Shown: positions 19,126 through 35,645 of the stretch, piece after piece | How positions within the stretch are numbered: the stretch's first letter is position 1 | How the letters are laid out: every line of letters begins with the position of its first letter | Source of the DNA: Marinobacter sp. X15-166B | Lineage (GTDB): Bacteria > Pseudomonadota > Gammaproteobacteria > Pseudomonadales > Oleiphilaceae | Reading direction: 5' to 3' | Assembly (NCBI RefSeq): GCF_001752365.1 | Contig: NZ_MEIY01000001.1 | Span: 1,013,012-1,077,011 of the forward strand | DNA: 64,000 bases | Notes under the pieces: generated by a model | Database searches by the model: none | Told to the model about the DNA's origin: nothing | Seen by the model: the letters and a program-made list of their open reading frames with translations, nothing else | Program-made: the position numbers and the translations under genes

Positions 19126-20132
19126 AGTGCTCCGCTTTCCTGCCTGAGCCGGCTGCGCTCTTCGACCTGCCCGCTCATTGCCATTGACATAACCGCCATA
19201 CGCACGGCAATTCCGTTGGTCACCTGATTGAGGATGACCGACTGCGGACCATCGGCGACCGCAGACTCAATTTCAACACCCCGGTTGATCGGCCCCGGAT
19301 GCATGACCAGACACCCCGGGTTGGCCAGTGCCAGCTTGTCCTGGCTCAGCCCGTACAGCCGGTAAAACTCGCGCTCGCTCGGCAGCAGCGCACCCGCCAT
19401 TCGCTCCCGCTGCAGACGCAGCATGATCACGACATCCAGGTCCCGCATACCTTCCACCATGTTGTACTCCACCCGACAGCCGAGGGCCTCAATGTCGCTG
19501 GGCAACAGGGTGGCCGGGGCAATGACCCGGATTTCGGCGGCACCCAGCGCATTCAGCGCGCGGATTTGCGAGCGTGCCACCCGGGAGTGGAGGATGTCGC
19601 CGACGATGGCCACTTTCAGGCCTTCAAAATTGTGTTTGCGCTGACGGATGGTGAGCATATCCAGCATCGCCTGGGTGGGGTGGGCATGCCGGCCATCACC
19701 GGCGTTGATGATGGCCACCCCGGGGGTCACGCTCTCAGCAATAAAGTGGGGGGCGCCACTTTGCGAATGGCGGACCACAAACATATCACTGGCCATGGCC
19801 TCCAGATTCAGCAGCGTGTCCGACAAGGATTCGCCTTTTGAGGTCGCCGAGGTGCTGATATCCAGATTGAGCACATCCGCCGACAGGCGCTTGGCGGCCA
19901 GCTCGAAGGTACTGCGGGTGCGGGTGCTGGACTCGAAAAACAGGTTCACCACCGTGCGGCCGCGCAGCAGGGGTACATTTTTGATGGTGCGCTCACCCAC
20001 TTCGATAAAGGAATCGGCGGTATCCAGAATGTCGGTCAGCAGGTCCTTGCCGAGACCGTCCAGCGTCAGAAAATGTCTGAGCTGACCGTCCGCCGTCAGC
20101 TGCAGGGCGTGGGAGTATGGGTCGTGGGTCAT
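19122..20132 (-). CDS. pyrB: Aspartate carbamoyltransferase catalytic subunit
   Basis: PyrB catalyses the first committed step of pyrimidine synthesis, joining carbamoyl phosphate and aspartate. The 336-residue protein has the carbamoyl-phosphate motif [19 protein letters not shown], the 80s-loop-like [25 protein letters not shown] and [11 protein letters not shown]. The length, with an N-terminal extension of about 15 residues, fits the class A enzyme that pairs with PyrC'. It overlaps pyrR and pyrX by 4 nt each. No separate regulatory subunit gene (pyrI) is present, consistent with that class. Confidence 0.97.
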   Translation of the reverse strand: MTHDPYSHALQLTADGQLRHFLTLDGLGKDLLTDILDTADSFIEVGERTIKNVPLLRGRTVVNLFFESSTRTRSTFELAAKRLSADVLNLDISTSATSKGESLSDTLLNLEAMASDMFVVRHSQSGAPHFIAESVTPGVAIINAGDGRHAHPTQAMLDMLTIRQRKHNFEGLKVAIVGDILHSRVARSQIRALNALGAAEIRVIAPATLLPSDIEALGCRVEYNMVEGMRDLDVVIMLRLQRERMAGALLPSEREFYRLYGLSQDKLALANPGCLVMHPGPINRGVEIESAVADGPQSVILNQVTNGIAVRMAVMSMAMSGQVEERSRLRQESGAL

Positions 20133-20635
20133 AGGGCATCCCGCAATTCAATGTGCAATGGGTCAGGTCCCCGGAGTTTGACGCGCTGATGCGCGGCGAG
20201 CGTGAGCGTGCGCCCGCAGATGTCCGGCTGGACAGGCAGCTCGCGGGCGCCCAGATCAATCAGGGTGACCAGGGTAATGCTGGCCGGGCGGCCGTAATCA
20301 AAGATTTCGTTCATGGCGGCGCGAATGGTGCGGCCACTCATGATGACGTCGTCCACCAGTATGATATCCCGGTCTTCGGTGGCAAAGGGCAGCCGGGAAG
20401 GGGTGACTCTGGGGTTCAGACCGATGCGACTGAAATCGTCCCGGTAAAACGAGATGTCCAGCTCACCCAGGGGGTCCGCCAGTGCCAGCCGCCGGTGGAG
20501 TATGTCTGCCAGCCACACCCCACCGGTCCGTATACCGATCAGCACCGGCGCGGTGATGGCGCGTTCTTCAAGCCGCGCGCGCAGCCCGGCCTCCAGGTCG
20601 TCGAGCAACCGGTTAATATCAAGCATTGCGGTCAT
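20129..20635 (-). CDS. pyrR: PyrR bifunctional regulator / uracil phosphoribosyltransferase
   Basis: The 168-residue product has the phosphoribosyltransferase fold with the PRPP-binding motif [20 protein letters not shown], and the N-terminal [10 protein letters not shown] block. PyrR proteins bind UMP and, in some bacteria, pyr mRNA; many also have uracil phosphoribosyltransferase activity. The gene lies 7 nt after ruvX and overlaps pyrB by 4 nt, so there is no leader between them in which classical attenuation ahead of pyrB could act. Confidence 0.94.
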   Translation of the reverse strand: MTAMLDINRLLDDLEAGLRARLEERAITAPVLIGIRTGGVWLADILHRRLALADPLGELDISFYRDDFSRIGLNPRVTPSRLPFATEDRDIILVDDVIMSGRTIRAAMNEIFDYGRPASITLVTLIDLGARELPVQPDICGRTLTLAAHQRVKLRGPDPLHIELRDAL

Positions 20636-20642
20636 GTTGTCC

Positions 20643-21092
20643 TCACATAAGACGAAGGGCGGTGTCGGGTTGACGAAACCAGGCTTCCAGGATCAGCACT
20701 GCTGCGAGATCATCGACACCGTAACGGCCAAAATCGTCCTCACCGCCTGCGGCCAGCACCTCACCTTTGGCTTCGAAACTGGTCAGCCGCTCGTCCATCA
20801 TATCCACGGGCACATGGAACCGGCCGTGCAGGCGCTTGCCAAATTTGCGCGCCCGGGCACACATGTCGTTTTCACTGCCGTCCATATTCAGCGGCAACCC
20901 CACCAGCACGTGATCCGGGCACCACTCCCCGAACAGCGCCCGGATGGTTTCCCAGTCGGGTACCCCATCCCGGGCCGGGATCATGGTCAGCGGACGGGCT
21001 TTGCCAAGCAATTCCTGGCCGATCGCCACCCCCATGCGCCGGGTGCCGAAATCGAACGCCAGCACACGGCGGGCACGGGTGTGCTCAGGCAT
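20643..21092 (-). CDS. ruvX: Holliday junction resolvase-like protein RuvX (YqgF)
   Basis: RuvX/YqgF has an RNase H-like fold and is linked to 16S rRNA 5'-end maturation and junction processing. The 149-residue product begins with VLAFDFGTRRMGVAIGQ, carries the VGLPLNMDGSE strand, the MMDERLTSFEA motif and the final acidic D in YGVDDLAAVLILE. The start at 21092 overlaps the yqgE stop by 8 nt (ATGCCTGA), which is typical for this gene pair; an upstream start at 21107 would give a longer overlap. Confidence 0.95.
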   Translation of the reverse strand: MPEHTRARRVLAFDFGTRRMGVAIGQELLGKARPLTMIPARDGVPDWETIRALFGEWCPDHVLVGLPLNMDGSENDMCARARKFGKRLHGRFHVPVDMMDERLTSFEAKGEVLAAGGEDDFGRYGVDDLAAVLILEAWFRQPDTALRLM

Positions 21093-21651
21093 GACCGATG
21101 GACTCACTCAACTGGGCCAGATCAATGCCCATCAAATCCAGCACCGCCGCGTATCGATCTTGCCAGGCGGTGCTGAACAGGATCTCCGCATCGGCCCGGC
21201 ACACCAGCCAGGAATTACTGGCCAGCTCGCTTTCCAGCTGGCCTTCGCCCCAACCAGAATAACCCAGCGCGACCAGATAACTGTCGGGGCCCTGCCCCTG
21301 ACCGATGGCCTCCAGGATGTCTCTTGAGGTGGTCAGCGCGACCTGTTCGCTCACGCTCACACTGTGCTGCCAGCGGGTACCCGGGCTGTGCAACACAAAC
21401 CCCCGCTGCGGTTGCACCGGGCCGCCCTCCATCACCGGCTCGTCGAGTTCGCCACCGGCCAGGTCCAGTTGTTCGAGGATCTCGCCCAGAGGTATGTCCA
21501 GCGGCCGATTCAGTACCAGCCCCAGGGCGCCATCGGCGGAGTGCTCACACAGATAAATCACGGTGCCGTGAAATCGCGGATCGGCCAGGTAGGGCGAAGC
21601 GATCAGAAAGTGATCCCGCAGACTGCCTGTGCTGGTGTCGGTAGCTGTCAT
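21085..21651 (-). CDS. yqgE: YqgE/AlgH family protein (UPF0301)
   Basis: The 188-residue product belongs to the YqgE/AlgH family, cytoplasmic proteins of unclear biochemical role, once linked in Pseudomonas to alginate regulation. Motifs visible are HFLIASPYLADPRFHGTVIY, GALGLVLNRPLDIPLGE, VMEGGPVQPQRGFVLH and ALGYSGWGEGQLESEL. It overlaps the tonB stop by 4 nt and ruvX by 8 nt. Confidence 0.95.
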   Translation of the reverse strand: MTATDTSTGSLRDHFLIASPYLADPRFHGTVIYLCEHSADGALGLVLNRPLDIPLGEILEQLDLAGGELDEPVMEGGPVQPQRGFVLHSPGTRWQHSVSVSEQVALTTSRDILEAIGQGQGPDSYLVALGYSGWGEGQLESELASNSWLVCRADAEILFSTAWQDRYAAVLDLMGIDLAQLSESIGHA

Positions 21652-22514
21652 CCTGAACTCAACCCCTGACGCTGGAAAGACCAGGTACGAATGATCTCAA
21701 GCTCATCGGTCTGCTCTTTCATGTTTGCCGGAAACGGCGCAAAGGGCGAAGCCATGCGCACGATGTGTATGGCGGCGTCGTCCAGCACCGAACTGCCGGA
21801 CGATTCAAGGATCGCAATTTCCTTGATGGAGCCGTCGTTACGCAAGGATACCAGCATTCGCAGGGCGCCATAAACACCGGCCCGCCTGGCTTCCGCAGGG
21901 TAATTCATATTTCCCACCCGGGTGACCTTGCTGACCCAGTTCTGCACATACCAGGCGTTCGCAGACCGCAAGGTCGACGCGGCGGTGACCCGCAGCACCC
22001 GGGGTTTTTTCGCATAGCTCTGCAGTTGGGCATCGAGGCGGGCCTCCAGGCTGGCGATTTCCAGGCTGCGCTCCATCAGGCTCTGCTTGTTGCGCACCGG
22101 CAGATCTTCGGCAACGGAACGCTCATCTTCGGCGGCCACCGCTGGCCGGGCAGGTGCCACTGTCGTCACGACTGCCGGGCTGGGTGCGCTGACGGCGGTT
22201 TGAGCCGGTGCCAGCGGCTGCACCGGCTGCGGCGCAGGGTCATTGAACACCGCGGTGTGCGCCGTGGCCAGCTCCTGCCGTTCTTCCTCCGTACCGCTGC
22301 CCTGCTGGCTGGTTTGCGCCAGAAAATCAGCCTCCTCCGGATCGACCTCGTCGTCAAATTGCGCCAAGGTGATTTCCATGGTTTGTGCCGAACGCGGCGG
22401 CGATTCCGGTGCAATGGTAATTCCCAGCACCAAGACCGCGTGCAGCGCCAGCGCCACAAACAGGGTGAATGAAAACCGATCAAAATCACTGACCTGAGCT
22501 GCCATTACCGCCAT
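21648..22514 (-). CDS. tonB: TonB-family energy transducer
   Basis: The 288-residue inner-membrane protein has one N-terminal helix (LFVALALHAVLVLGITIA), a periplasmic linker with Pro/Ala-rich and charged parts, and a C-terminal TonB domain (YPAEARRAGVYGALRMLV, then ILESSGSSVLDDAAIHIVR). TonB proteins pass proton-motive energy to outer-membrane receptors. The genome neighbourhood lacks exbBD here. Its place between gshB and yqgE is the conserved Pseudomonas order, where this homologue is thought to affect pili or motility rather than iron uptake; that link is from context. Confidence 0.92.
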   Translation of the reverse strand: MAVMAAQVSDFDRFSFTLFVALALHAVLVLGITIAPESPPRSAQTMEITLAQFDDEVDPEEADFLAQTSQQGSGTEEERQELATAHTAVFNDPAPQPVQPLAPAQTAVSAPSPAVVTTVAPARPAVAAEDERSVAEDLPVRNKQSLMERSLEIASLEARLDAQLQSYAKKPRVLRVTAASTLRSANAWYVQNWVSKVTRVGNMNYPAEARRAGVYGALRMLVSLRNDGSIKEIAILESSGSSVLDDAAIHIVRMASPFAPFPANMKEQTDELEIIRTWSFQRQGLSSG

Positions 22515-22547
22515 CTGTCCCGTAGTAGATTGAAGTGGGCCTGCGCG

Positions 22548-23492
22548 TCAGAGCCGTTGCTCTATCGCGTCCAGCAATTGTGCCGAGATATCGAGGCCAT
22601 AGGCCGAATCCAGCTCGCGGATGCAGGTCGGACTGGTGACGTTAATCTCCGTCAGGTAGTCTCCGATGACGTCCAGTCCCACAAACACCAATCCCTTGGC
22701 CTTGAGCGCAGGGGCCACCCGGGCACAGATTTCACGATCGCGGGCAGTGAGTTCGCGCCCTTCCCCACGACCACCTGCCGCCAGGTTTCCGCGGTTTTCG
22801 CCTTTGACCGGAATCCGGGCCAGCGCATAAGGCACCGGCTCGCCGTCAATCATCAGGATTCGCTTATCCCCGTCACGAATCTCAGGAATGAATTTCTGCG
22901 CCATGGTTTGCGTGGCGCCATGATTGGTCAGGGTTTCGATGATGACCCCGAGGTTGCCGTCGTCGCCGCGCACCCGAAAAATGGACGCCCCGCCCATGCC
23001 GTCCACGGGTTTCATGATCACATCGCCATGCTCGGCATGAAAATCCCGCAACCGCTGGGGTGAGCGGGTGACGATCAGCGGCGGGGTGAAATCGTCAAAT
23101 TGGGTCGCAAACAACTTTTCATTGCAGTCCCGCAGCGCCGCCGGCGGGTTGACCACCAGTGTACCCTCGCGCTCGGCTGCTTCCAGTATATAGGTGGCCA
23201 TCACGAACTCACGGTCCACCGGCGGATCCTGGCGCATCAAAATGACATCCAGATCTGCCAGGCGGATATCCTGTTCGGCTCCGTAACTGAACCAGTCCTC
23301 GGGATCCATGCGCACCGTCAGGCTGCGGGTACGCGCCCGCGCCTGCCCGCCGTCAAGATACAGATCCGGCAATTCCATGTATTCAATCTGCCAGCCGCGT
23401 CGTTGCGCCGCCCACAGCATGGCCAGCGAACTGTCTTTGTAAAAGCTGATATCCTCAATGGGATCCATTACGATTCCGAGTCGAACTGTCAT
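22548..23492 (-). CDS. gshB: Glutathione synthetase
   Basis: GshB joins gamma-glutamylcysteine and glycine using ATP. The 314-residue protein opens with LGIVMDPIEDISFYKDSS, has the ATP-grasp core (IMKPVDGMGGASIFRV, then GEPVPYALARIP) and the glycine-binding end VGLDVIGDYLTEINVTSPT. It is the first gene of the minus-strand run gshB-tonB-yqgE-ruvX-pyrR-pyrB-pyrX and is divergent from pilG. Confidence 0.96.
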   Translation of the reverse strand: MTVRLGIVMDPIEDISFYKDSSLAMLWAAQRRGWQIEYMELPDLYLDGGQARARTRSLTVRMDPEDWFSYGAEQDIRLADLDVILMRQDPPVDREFVMATYILEAAEREGTLVVNPPAALRDCNEKLFATQFDDFTPPLIVTRSPQRLRDFHAEHGDVIMKPVDGMGGASIFRVRGDDGNLGVIIETLTNHGATQTMAQKFIPEIRDGDKRILMIDGEPVPYALARIPVKGENRGNLAAGGRGEGRELTARDREICARVAPALKAKGLVFVGLDVIGDYLTEINVTSPTCIRELDSAYGLDISAQLLDAIEQRL

Positions 23493-23792
23493 GACGCCTC
23501 TTAAAAAAATGAAAACAAAGGTGAAAAACCGGAACCGGTCAACAGAGAACCGGTGACATTGATGTTAAGCTCCGGACACTGATGGTATTGTACCCAATCT
23601 CTGAGTGCACCGGGTGATTGTGTTGCTGCAAGCGTGACTCAATCACCACAGGTACATTTGGTCACAATGTTGTGCTGTTTCTATTGGCACCAATACTCTA
23701 TAACTATGAGGGGTTTATGGAACACTCTGACCGTAGGTGTTTAATCCCCGTGTTACAACCACGATACCCGCTAAGCTCAAGGCAGTCGGACA
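23493..23792. other. Divergent intergenic region between gshB and pilG
   Basis: These 300 nt contain no gene I can support. They must hold the promoters of the gshB run and the pil-chp run. I see an 8-bp inverted repeat, GGTGATTG/CAATCACC (23613-23620 and 23640-23647, 19 nt apart), that could be a regulator site, and AT-rich sequence near 23690-23710 (CTCTATAACTATGAG) that may contain the pilG -10 element. No confident -35/-10 pair was found. Confidence 0.45.
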
Positions 23793-24182
23793 ATGGATGA
23801 CAACTTCGAAAACCTGAAGATCATGGTGATTGACGACAGCAAGACGATCCGTCGCACCGCAGAGACCCTGTTGAAAAAGGTCGGCTGCGAAGTTTTTACG
23901 GCGACTGACGGCTTTGATGCGCTGGCAAAAATTGCCGATTCCCGGCCGGACATCATATTTGTTGATATCATGATGCCCCGTCTGGACGGCTACCAGACCT
24001 GCGCGCTGATCAAGAACAACTCTTCGTTCAGGAAAACGCCCGTAATCATGCTTTCGAGCAAGGACGGGTTGTTCGATAAGGCCAAAGGCCGCATCGTAGG
24101 GTCGGACCAGTATCTGACCAAGCCGTTCAGCAAAGATGAGCTGCTAAACACTATTCGGCAGTATGTCCCCCAAGAGGGTTAA
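23793..24182 (+). CDS. pilG: Twitching motility response regulator PilG
   Basis: PilG is a CheY-like single-domain regulator of the Pil-Chp system that promotes type IV pilus extension and, in Pseudomonas, cAMP signalling. The 129-residue product has DDS at 14-16, phospho-acceptor Asp58 in IIFVDIMMPRLDGYQTC, the SSK switch region, and the YLTKPFSKDEL lysine. It opens the plus-strand operon and is followed by pilH after 34 nt. Confidence 0.95.
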   Translation: MDDNFENLKIMVIDDSKTIRRTAETLLKKVGCEVFTATDGFDALAKIADSRPDIIFVDIMMPRLDGYQTCALIKNNSSFRKTPVIMLSSKDGLFDKAKGRIVGSDQYLTKPFSKDELLNTIRQYVPQEG

Positions 24183-24216
24183 GGCATAACCACTGCACAG
24201 CATTATTGAGGAAAAC

Positions 24217-24579
24217 ATGGCCCGCATTCTTATTGTTGACGACTCGCCAACCGAAGTGAAAAAAATCTCCACCATTCTCGAAAAGCACAACCACGAAGTG
24301 CTGTCCGCCGACAACGGCGCCGACGGTGTCGCCAAAGCCCGTGCAGAGACTCCTGACCTGGTCCTGATGGACGTGGTGATGCCGGGCCTCAACGGTTTCC
24401 AGGCCACCCGCCAGTTGACCCGCGCACCGGAAACCGCGTCTATCCCGGTGGTCATCGTCACCACCAAAGATCAGGAAACGGATCGCGTATGGGGCACGCG
24501 CCAGGGTGCCAAAGGGTATCTGGTCAAGCCGGTTAACGAGGATGACCTGATCAACACCATCAACAGCCTGCTCGGCTGA
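24217..24579 (+). CDS. pilH: Twitching motility response regulator PilH
   Basis: The 120-residue CheY-like protein has the acidic pair in ILIVDDSPTEV, Asp52 in VLMDVVMPGLNGF, and lysine in GYLVKPVNEDDL. In Pseudomonas PilH opposes PilG, acting on pilus retraction or as a phosphate sink. TGAGGAAAAC before the ATG is a good ribosome site. It lies between pilG and pilI, the invariant order. Confidence 0.95.
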   Translation: MARILIVDDSPTEVKKISTILEKHNHEVLSADNGADGVAKARAETPDLVLMDVVMPGLNGFQATRQLTRAPETASIPVVIVTTKDQETDRVWGTRQGAKGYLVKPVNEDDLINTINSLLG

Positions 24580-24596
24580 GCAGCGACGGAGTACGC

Positions 24597-25142
24597 ATGT
24601 CCGCACAGGCCGACCCGTTTGCCATTTTGACGGATATCGCCCGGCGCAGCCGCACCATGGCCGCCGGACTCCCCGAGCAAGAGGAAGCCGCCGAACTCTG
24701 GAACGGCATCGGCTTTATTCTGGCCGGGCAGCGCTACATCGCCTCCATGGGCGAAGTCGTCGAAATCCTCCATGTACCCCGGTATACCCGCGTACCGGGT
24801 GTACGGCCGTTCCTGCTAGGGGCCGCGAACGTCCGCGGCCGGCTGCTGCCCCTGATTGATCTCGCCCACTTTTTTGATCTGCCTCGCAGTGCCCGAAGCT
24901 CGAGAGAGCGACGGGTTCTGGTGATTGAGCAGGGTGACATCTTCAGCGGCCTGGTGGTGGACAGTGTTGCCGGCATGCAGTATTTCGCAGCGGATAACTT
25001 TGTGGCTGCGCCACAGGATACCCCTGCAAGCGTTCAGCCTTTCGTGCAGGGAGGATTTGAGCGTAACAAGGAAGTCTGGAAAGTGTTCTCAACGGTCGAG
25101 TTGGTCGGCGATGAGCGCTTTCTGGATGTTGCCCAATGGTGA
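24597..25142 (+). CDS. pilI: CheW-like adaptor PilI
   Basis: PilI couples the PilJ receptor to the ChpA kinase. The 181-residue product has a CheW domain: GIGFILAGQRYIASMGEVVE, the LLGAANVRGRLLPLIDL core, and the VLVIEQGDIFSGLVVDSV strand. The start ATG has CGGAG 6 nt upstream. It lies 17 nt after pilH. Confidence 0.95.
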   Translation: MSAQADPFAILTDIARRSRTMAAGLPEQEEAAELWNGIGFILAGQRYIASMGEVVEILHVPRYTRVPGVRPFLLGAANVRGRLLPLIDLAHFFDLPRSARSSRERRVLVIEQGDIFSGLVVDSVAGMQYFAADNFVAAPQDTPASVQPFVQGGFERNKEVWKVFSTVELVGDERFLDVAQW

Positions 25143-25220
25143 TGGCTGTGGCAAGAACATCACCGCCTAATTCCAACACCGCAGAACCCACTTGCCATTG
25201 ATGAGGCCGGGAGCCAGAAA

Positions 25221-27296
25221 ATGAAAAACAGATCCGGAAGAGTCGGTTCGGGCCAAGGAGGCAGCTCGTTTGTTGCCGGCCTGATCATCACTCTGATTGC
25301 ACTAACCGCGCTGCTCATTGCAGTCTTGTTCATAATCAACAAGAACAGCAATAGCGATCAGGAATTCCTCGCCCACACCAGTGAACTGAGAGTTCTTTCT
25401 CAGGAAATTGCCAAGAACGCGACGGAGGCCGCCGGTGGAACCGAAGCCGCGTTTGATCAGTTACGGCGGTCGCGGGACGAGTTCGCGCAACGCTGGAGCT
25501 ACATCGTCGATGGTAACCCCCAAACCGGACTGCCGGCCAACCCGGCCGCGGCCGACAGTGAGGTCAACACGAACTGGGCCACGGTGCGTGCCAATGCGGA
25601 CCGCATTCTGTCCTCCGGAGACGCGGTACTGCATCTGCAACAGGTTGCCCAGCGTCTGAACGAAACCATTCCGCAGCTGCAGGTGGAGTACGACGATATC
25701 GTCGAGACCCTGCTGGTGAGTGACGCCCCGGCCGCTCAGGTTCGCCTTGCCCAGCGCCAGGCACTGCTGGCTGAGCGTATTGCCCGCTCGGTGGACTCTA
25801 TCCTGTCCGGTGACCAGAGCGCGGTCATTGCCGCCGACCGCTTTGGTCGTGACGCCAACCTGTTTGGTCGCGTTCTGCAGGGTCAGCAATCCGGCAGCCT
25901 GTCGATGGGCATTACTGCGGTGGAAAACGCAGACGCCATTTACGGCCTGGAAGCGGTTGCCGAACTGTTTGAATTCGTTGCCGAAAACGTCGATGCCATC
26001 CTTGAAGCTTCTCCCGACCTCTTCCGGGTGCGCACCGCAGCCAATGACATTTTCCAGAACTCCCAGGTACTGCTCGATGGCATTTCCGAGCTGGTAAGCG
26101 GTTACCAGGAGGCGGCCGACTCCCGCCTGATCAGTCCGGCGCTGGCGTTCATCCTGCTGGCCACCATGGTCAGTATTGTAGTGCTGATCGGGGTGAGCTC
26201 CTATCGCGAAGCCCAGGGTCGCCTGGCAACCACCCAGGATCAGAACGAGCAGAACCAGAACGCGATTCTGCGCCTGCTGGACGAACTGGCCGACCTGGCC
26301 GACGGTGACCTCACCGCCGAAGCCACTGTAACCGAAGATTTTACCGGTGCTATTGCCGACTCCATCAACTACGCGATAGACCAGATGCGCGGGCTGGTAC
26401 AGTCCATTCGTGGGACCGCGGTCCGGGTGTCGTCCGCCGCTCAGGAAACCCAGTCAACGGCCATGCATCTGGCCGACGCCTCCGAGCACCAGGCGCAGGA
26501 AATTGCCGGTGCCTCGGCGGCGGTCAACGAAATGGCCGTGTCGATCGACCAGGTATCGTCCAACGCCGCCGAATCCTCTGCGGTTGCCGAGCGCTCGGTT
26601 GCGATCGCCAAGAAAGGCGCGGAAGTGGTACAGAACACCATTCGCGGCATGGACAACATTCGCGAGCAGATCCAGGAAACCTCCAAACGGATCAAACGCC
26701 TGGGTGAATCGTCCCAGGAGATCGGTGACATCGTCTCGTTGATCAACGACATCGCCGACCAGACCAACATTCTGTCGCTGAACGCCGCTATCCAGGCCAG
26801 TATGGCCGGTGATGCCGGACGAGGCTTTGCGGTAGTTGCCGATGAAGTCCAGCGGCTGGCGGAACGCTCCTCTGCGGCGACCAAACAGATCGAAGCGCTG
26901 GTCAAGACCATCCAGTCGGATACCAACGAAGCCGTTATCTCGATGGAGCACACCACCGCCGAGGTGGTCCGTGGTGCCCGCTTGGCCCAGGATGCCGGTA
27001 TCGCTCTGGAGGAAATCGAGAACGTTTCGATGAGTCTGGCGGAACTGATCCAGAACATCTCGAACGCTGCACGCCAGCAGTCGTCGTCGGCGGCACACAT
27101 TTCCAACACGATGAACGTGATCCAGGAAATCACCTCCCAGACCTCGTCGGGTACCAACGCTACCGCAAGGTCGATCGGAAACCTTGCCGAGATGGCGTCT
27201 GAACTGCGCTCGTCGGTGGCCGGCTTTACCCTGCCGGAAGAAGAGTCTGCCGCAGAGACTGCAGAACAGGATCACGACGTGCCGGTAGTGGTCTGA
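25221..27296 (+). CDS. pilJ: Methyl-accepting chemotaxis protein PilJ
   Basis: PilJ is the receptor of the twitching chemosensory system. The 691-residue protein has a first membrane helix (LIITLIALTALLIAVLFII), a periplasmic region with two PilJ-type four-helix modules to about residue 300, a second helix (LAFILLATMVSIVVLIGV), a HAMP region, and a cytoplasmic coiled coil with the conserved signalling tip GFAVVADEVQRLAERSSAAT. Length matches Pseudomonas PilJ. It is followed by pilK after 28 nt. Candidate methylation sites were not resolved by eye. Confidence 0.96.
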   Translation: MKNRSGRVGSGQGGSSFVAGLIITLIALTALLIAVLFIINKNSNSDQEFLAHTSELRVLSQEIAKNATEAAGGTEAAFDQLRRSRDEFAQRWSYIVDGNPQTGLPANPAAADSEVNTNWATVRANADRILSSGDAVLHLQQVAQRLNETIPQLQVEYDDIVETLLVSDAPAAQVRLAQRQALLAERIARSVDSILSGDQSAVIAADRFGRDANLFGRVLQGQQSGSLSMGITAVENADAIYGLEAVAELFEFVAENVDAILEASPDLFRVRTAANDIFQNSQVLLDGISELVSGYQEAADSRLISPALAFILLATMVSIVVLIGVSSYREAQGRLATTQDQNEQNQNAILRLLDELADLADGDLTAEATVTEDFTGAIADSINYAIDQMRGLVQSIRGTAVRVSSAAQETQSTAMHLADASEHQAQEIAGASAAVNEMAVSIDQVSSNAAESSAVAERSVAIAKKGAEVVQNTIRGMDNIREQIQETSKRIKRLGESSQEIGDIVSLINDIADQTNILSLNAAIQASMAGDAGRGFAVVADEVQRLAERSSAATKQIEALVKTIQSDTNEAVISMEHTTAEVVRGARLAQDAGIALEEIENVSMSLAELIQNISNAARQQSSSAAHISNTMNVIQEITSQTSSGTNATARSIGNLAEMASELRSSVAGFTLPEEESAAETAEQDHDVPVVV

Positions 27297-27324
27297 GCGG
27301 CACCGCTGGAGCTGACGACTGATC

Positions 27325-28224
27325 ATGGCCGATGTTCACCACCCGCTTGCCGCTGGCTCCGGCCCCTGGACCCTGCGCCGACGTCTGAACATGGACGAGG
27401 CGCAGTTCAACCAGTGGCAGAACCTGCTGGAACACCGTACCGGGATAACACTGCCGTCACACCGCAAGTCGTTTCTCGAGACGCATCTGGGTATTCGCAT
27501 GCGGGAAATCGGCTGCAGCAACTTCCAGACCTATTACGAAACGGTGGTCTCGAGCCCGGCCGCGATGGTCGAGTGGTCGGTTCTGGTCGACCGCCTGACC
27601 GTGCAGGAGACCCGGTTCTTCCGGGATCCTGACGCCTTTGATCTGGTGGCGGATTACGTGCTTGCACAGCCGGAAGAGTCGCTCCGGCACCGCCCCTTGG
27701 AGGCGTGGAGTGTGGGGTGTTCGACCGGCGAAGAGGTGTATTCGCTGGCCATGCTGCTGAATGAGTGCATGACCCGGCTGGAACTGCCGCCCTTGTTCGG
27801 CGTAACCGGTTCCGACGTCAGTAAACCGGCCATCAGCAAGGCGCAGCAAGGCAGGTTCACCCGCCGCAAACTGCTGGACGTGGACGACACATTGCAGACA
27901 CGGTATTTCCGCCCCGCCGGGCGGCATGCCGTGCAGATTGCAGATTCGATTCGTGAGCGCGTGTGCTTCACCAGGCTCAACGTCCTGGATCTGAAATACG
28001 CGCCCATGCACGGCATGAACATCATCTTCTGCCAGAATCTGTTGATTTATTTTCGCCGCTGGCGACGGCGCGAAATTGTTACGCGACTCGCAGAGAGACT
28101 GGCACCCGGGGGCCTGTTGGTTCTCGGTCAGGGTGAGCTGACCGATTGGCAGCTACCAGGACTGCAGCGGGTACCCTCAGAGAATGTGCTGGCGTGGACT
28201 CGACGCCAGACTGACAAAGAATAA
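27325..28224 (+). CDS. pilK: CheR-type receptor methyltransferase PilK
   Basis: PilK methylates glutamates on PilJ with S-adenosylmethionine. The 299-residue product has the helical N-terminal domain (ERIT-like HRTGITLPSHRKSFLE and LTVQETRFFRDPDAF) and the SAM-binding motif SVGCSTGEEVYSLAMLL, followed by MNIIFCQNLLIYF. The start may be 27325 or the in-frame ATG at 27391; neither has a strong ribosome site. It precedes chpA by 11 nt. Confidence 0.93.
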   Translation: MADVHHPLAAGSGPWTLRRRLNMDEAQFNQWQNLLEHRTGITLPSHRKSFLETHLGIRMREIGCSNFQTYYETVVSSPAAMVEWSVLVDRLTVQETRFFRDPDAFDLVADYVLAQPEESLRHRPLEAWSVGCSTGEEVYSLAMLLNECMTRLELPPLFGVTGSDVSKPAISKAQQGRFTRRKLLDVDDTLQTRYFRPAGRHAVQIADSIRERVCFTRLNVLDLKYAPMHGMNIIFCQNLLIYFRRWRRREIVTRLAERLAPGGLLVLGQGELTDWQLPGLQRVPSENVLAWTRRQTDKE

Positions 28225-28235
28225 CCGGAGTGGTT

Positions 28236-35644
<7,409 letters not shown>

Positions 35645-35645
<1 letters not shown>

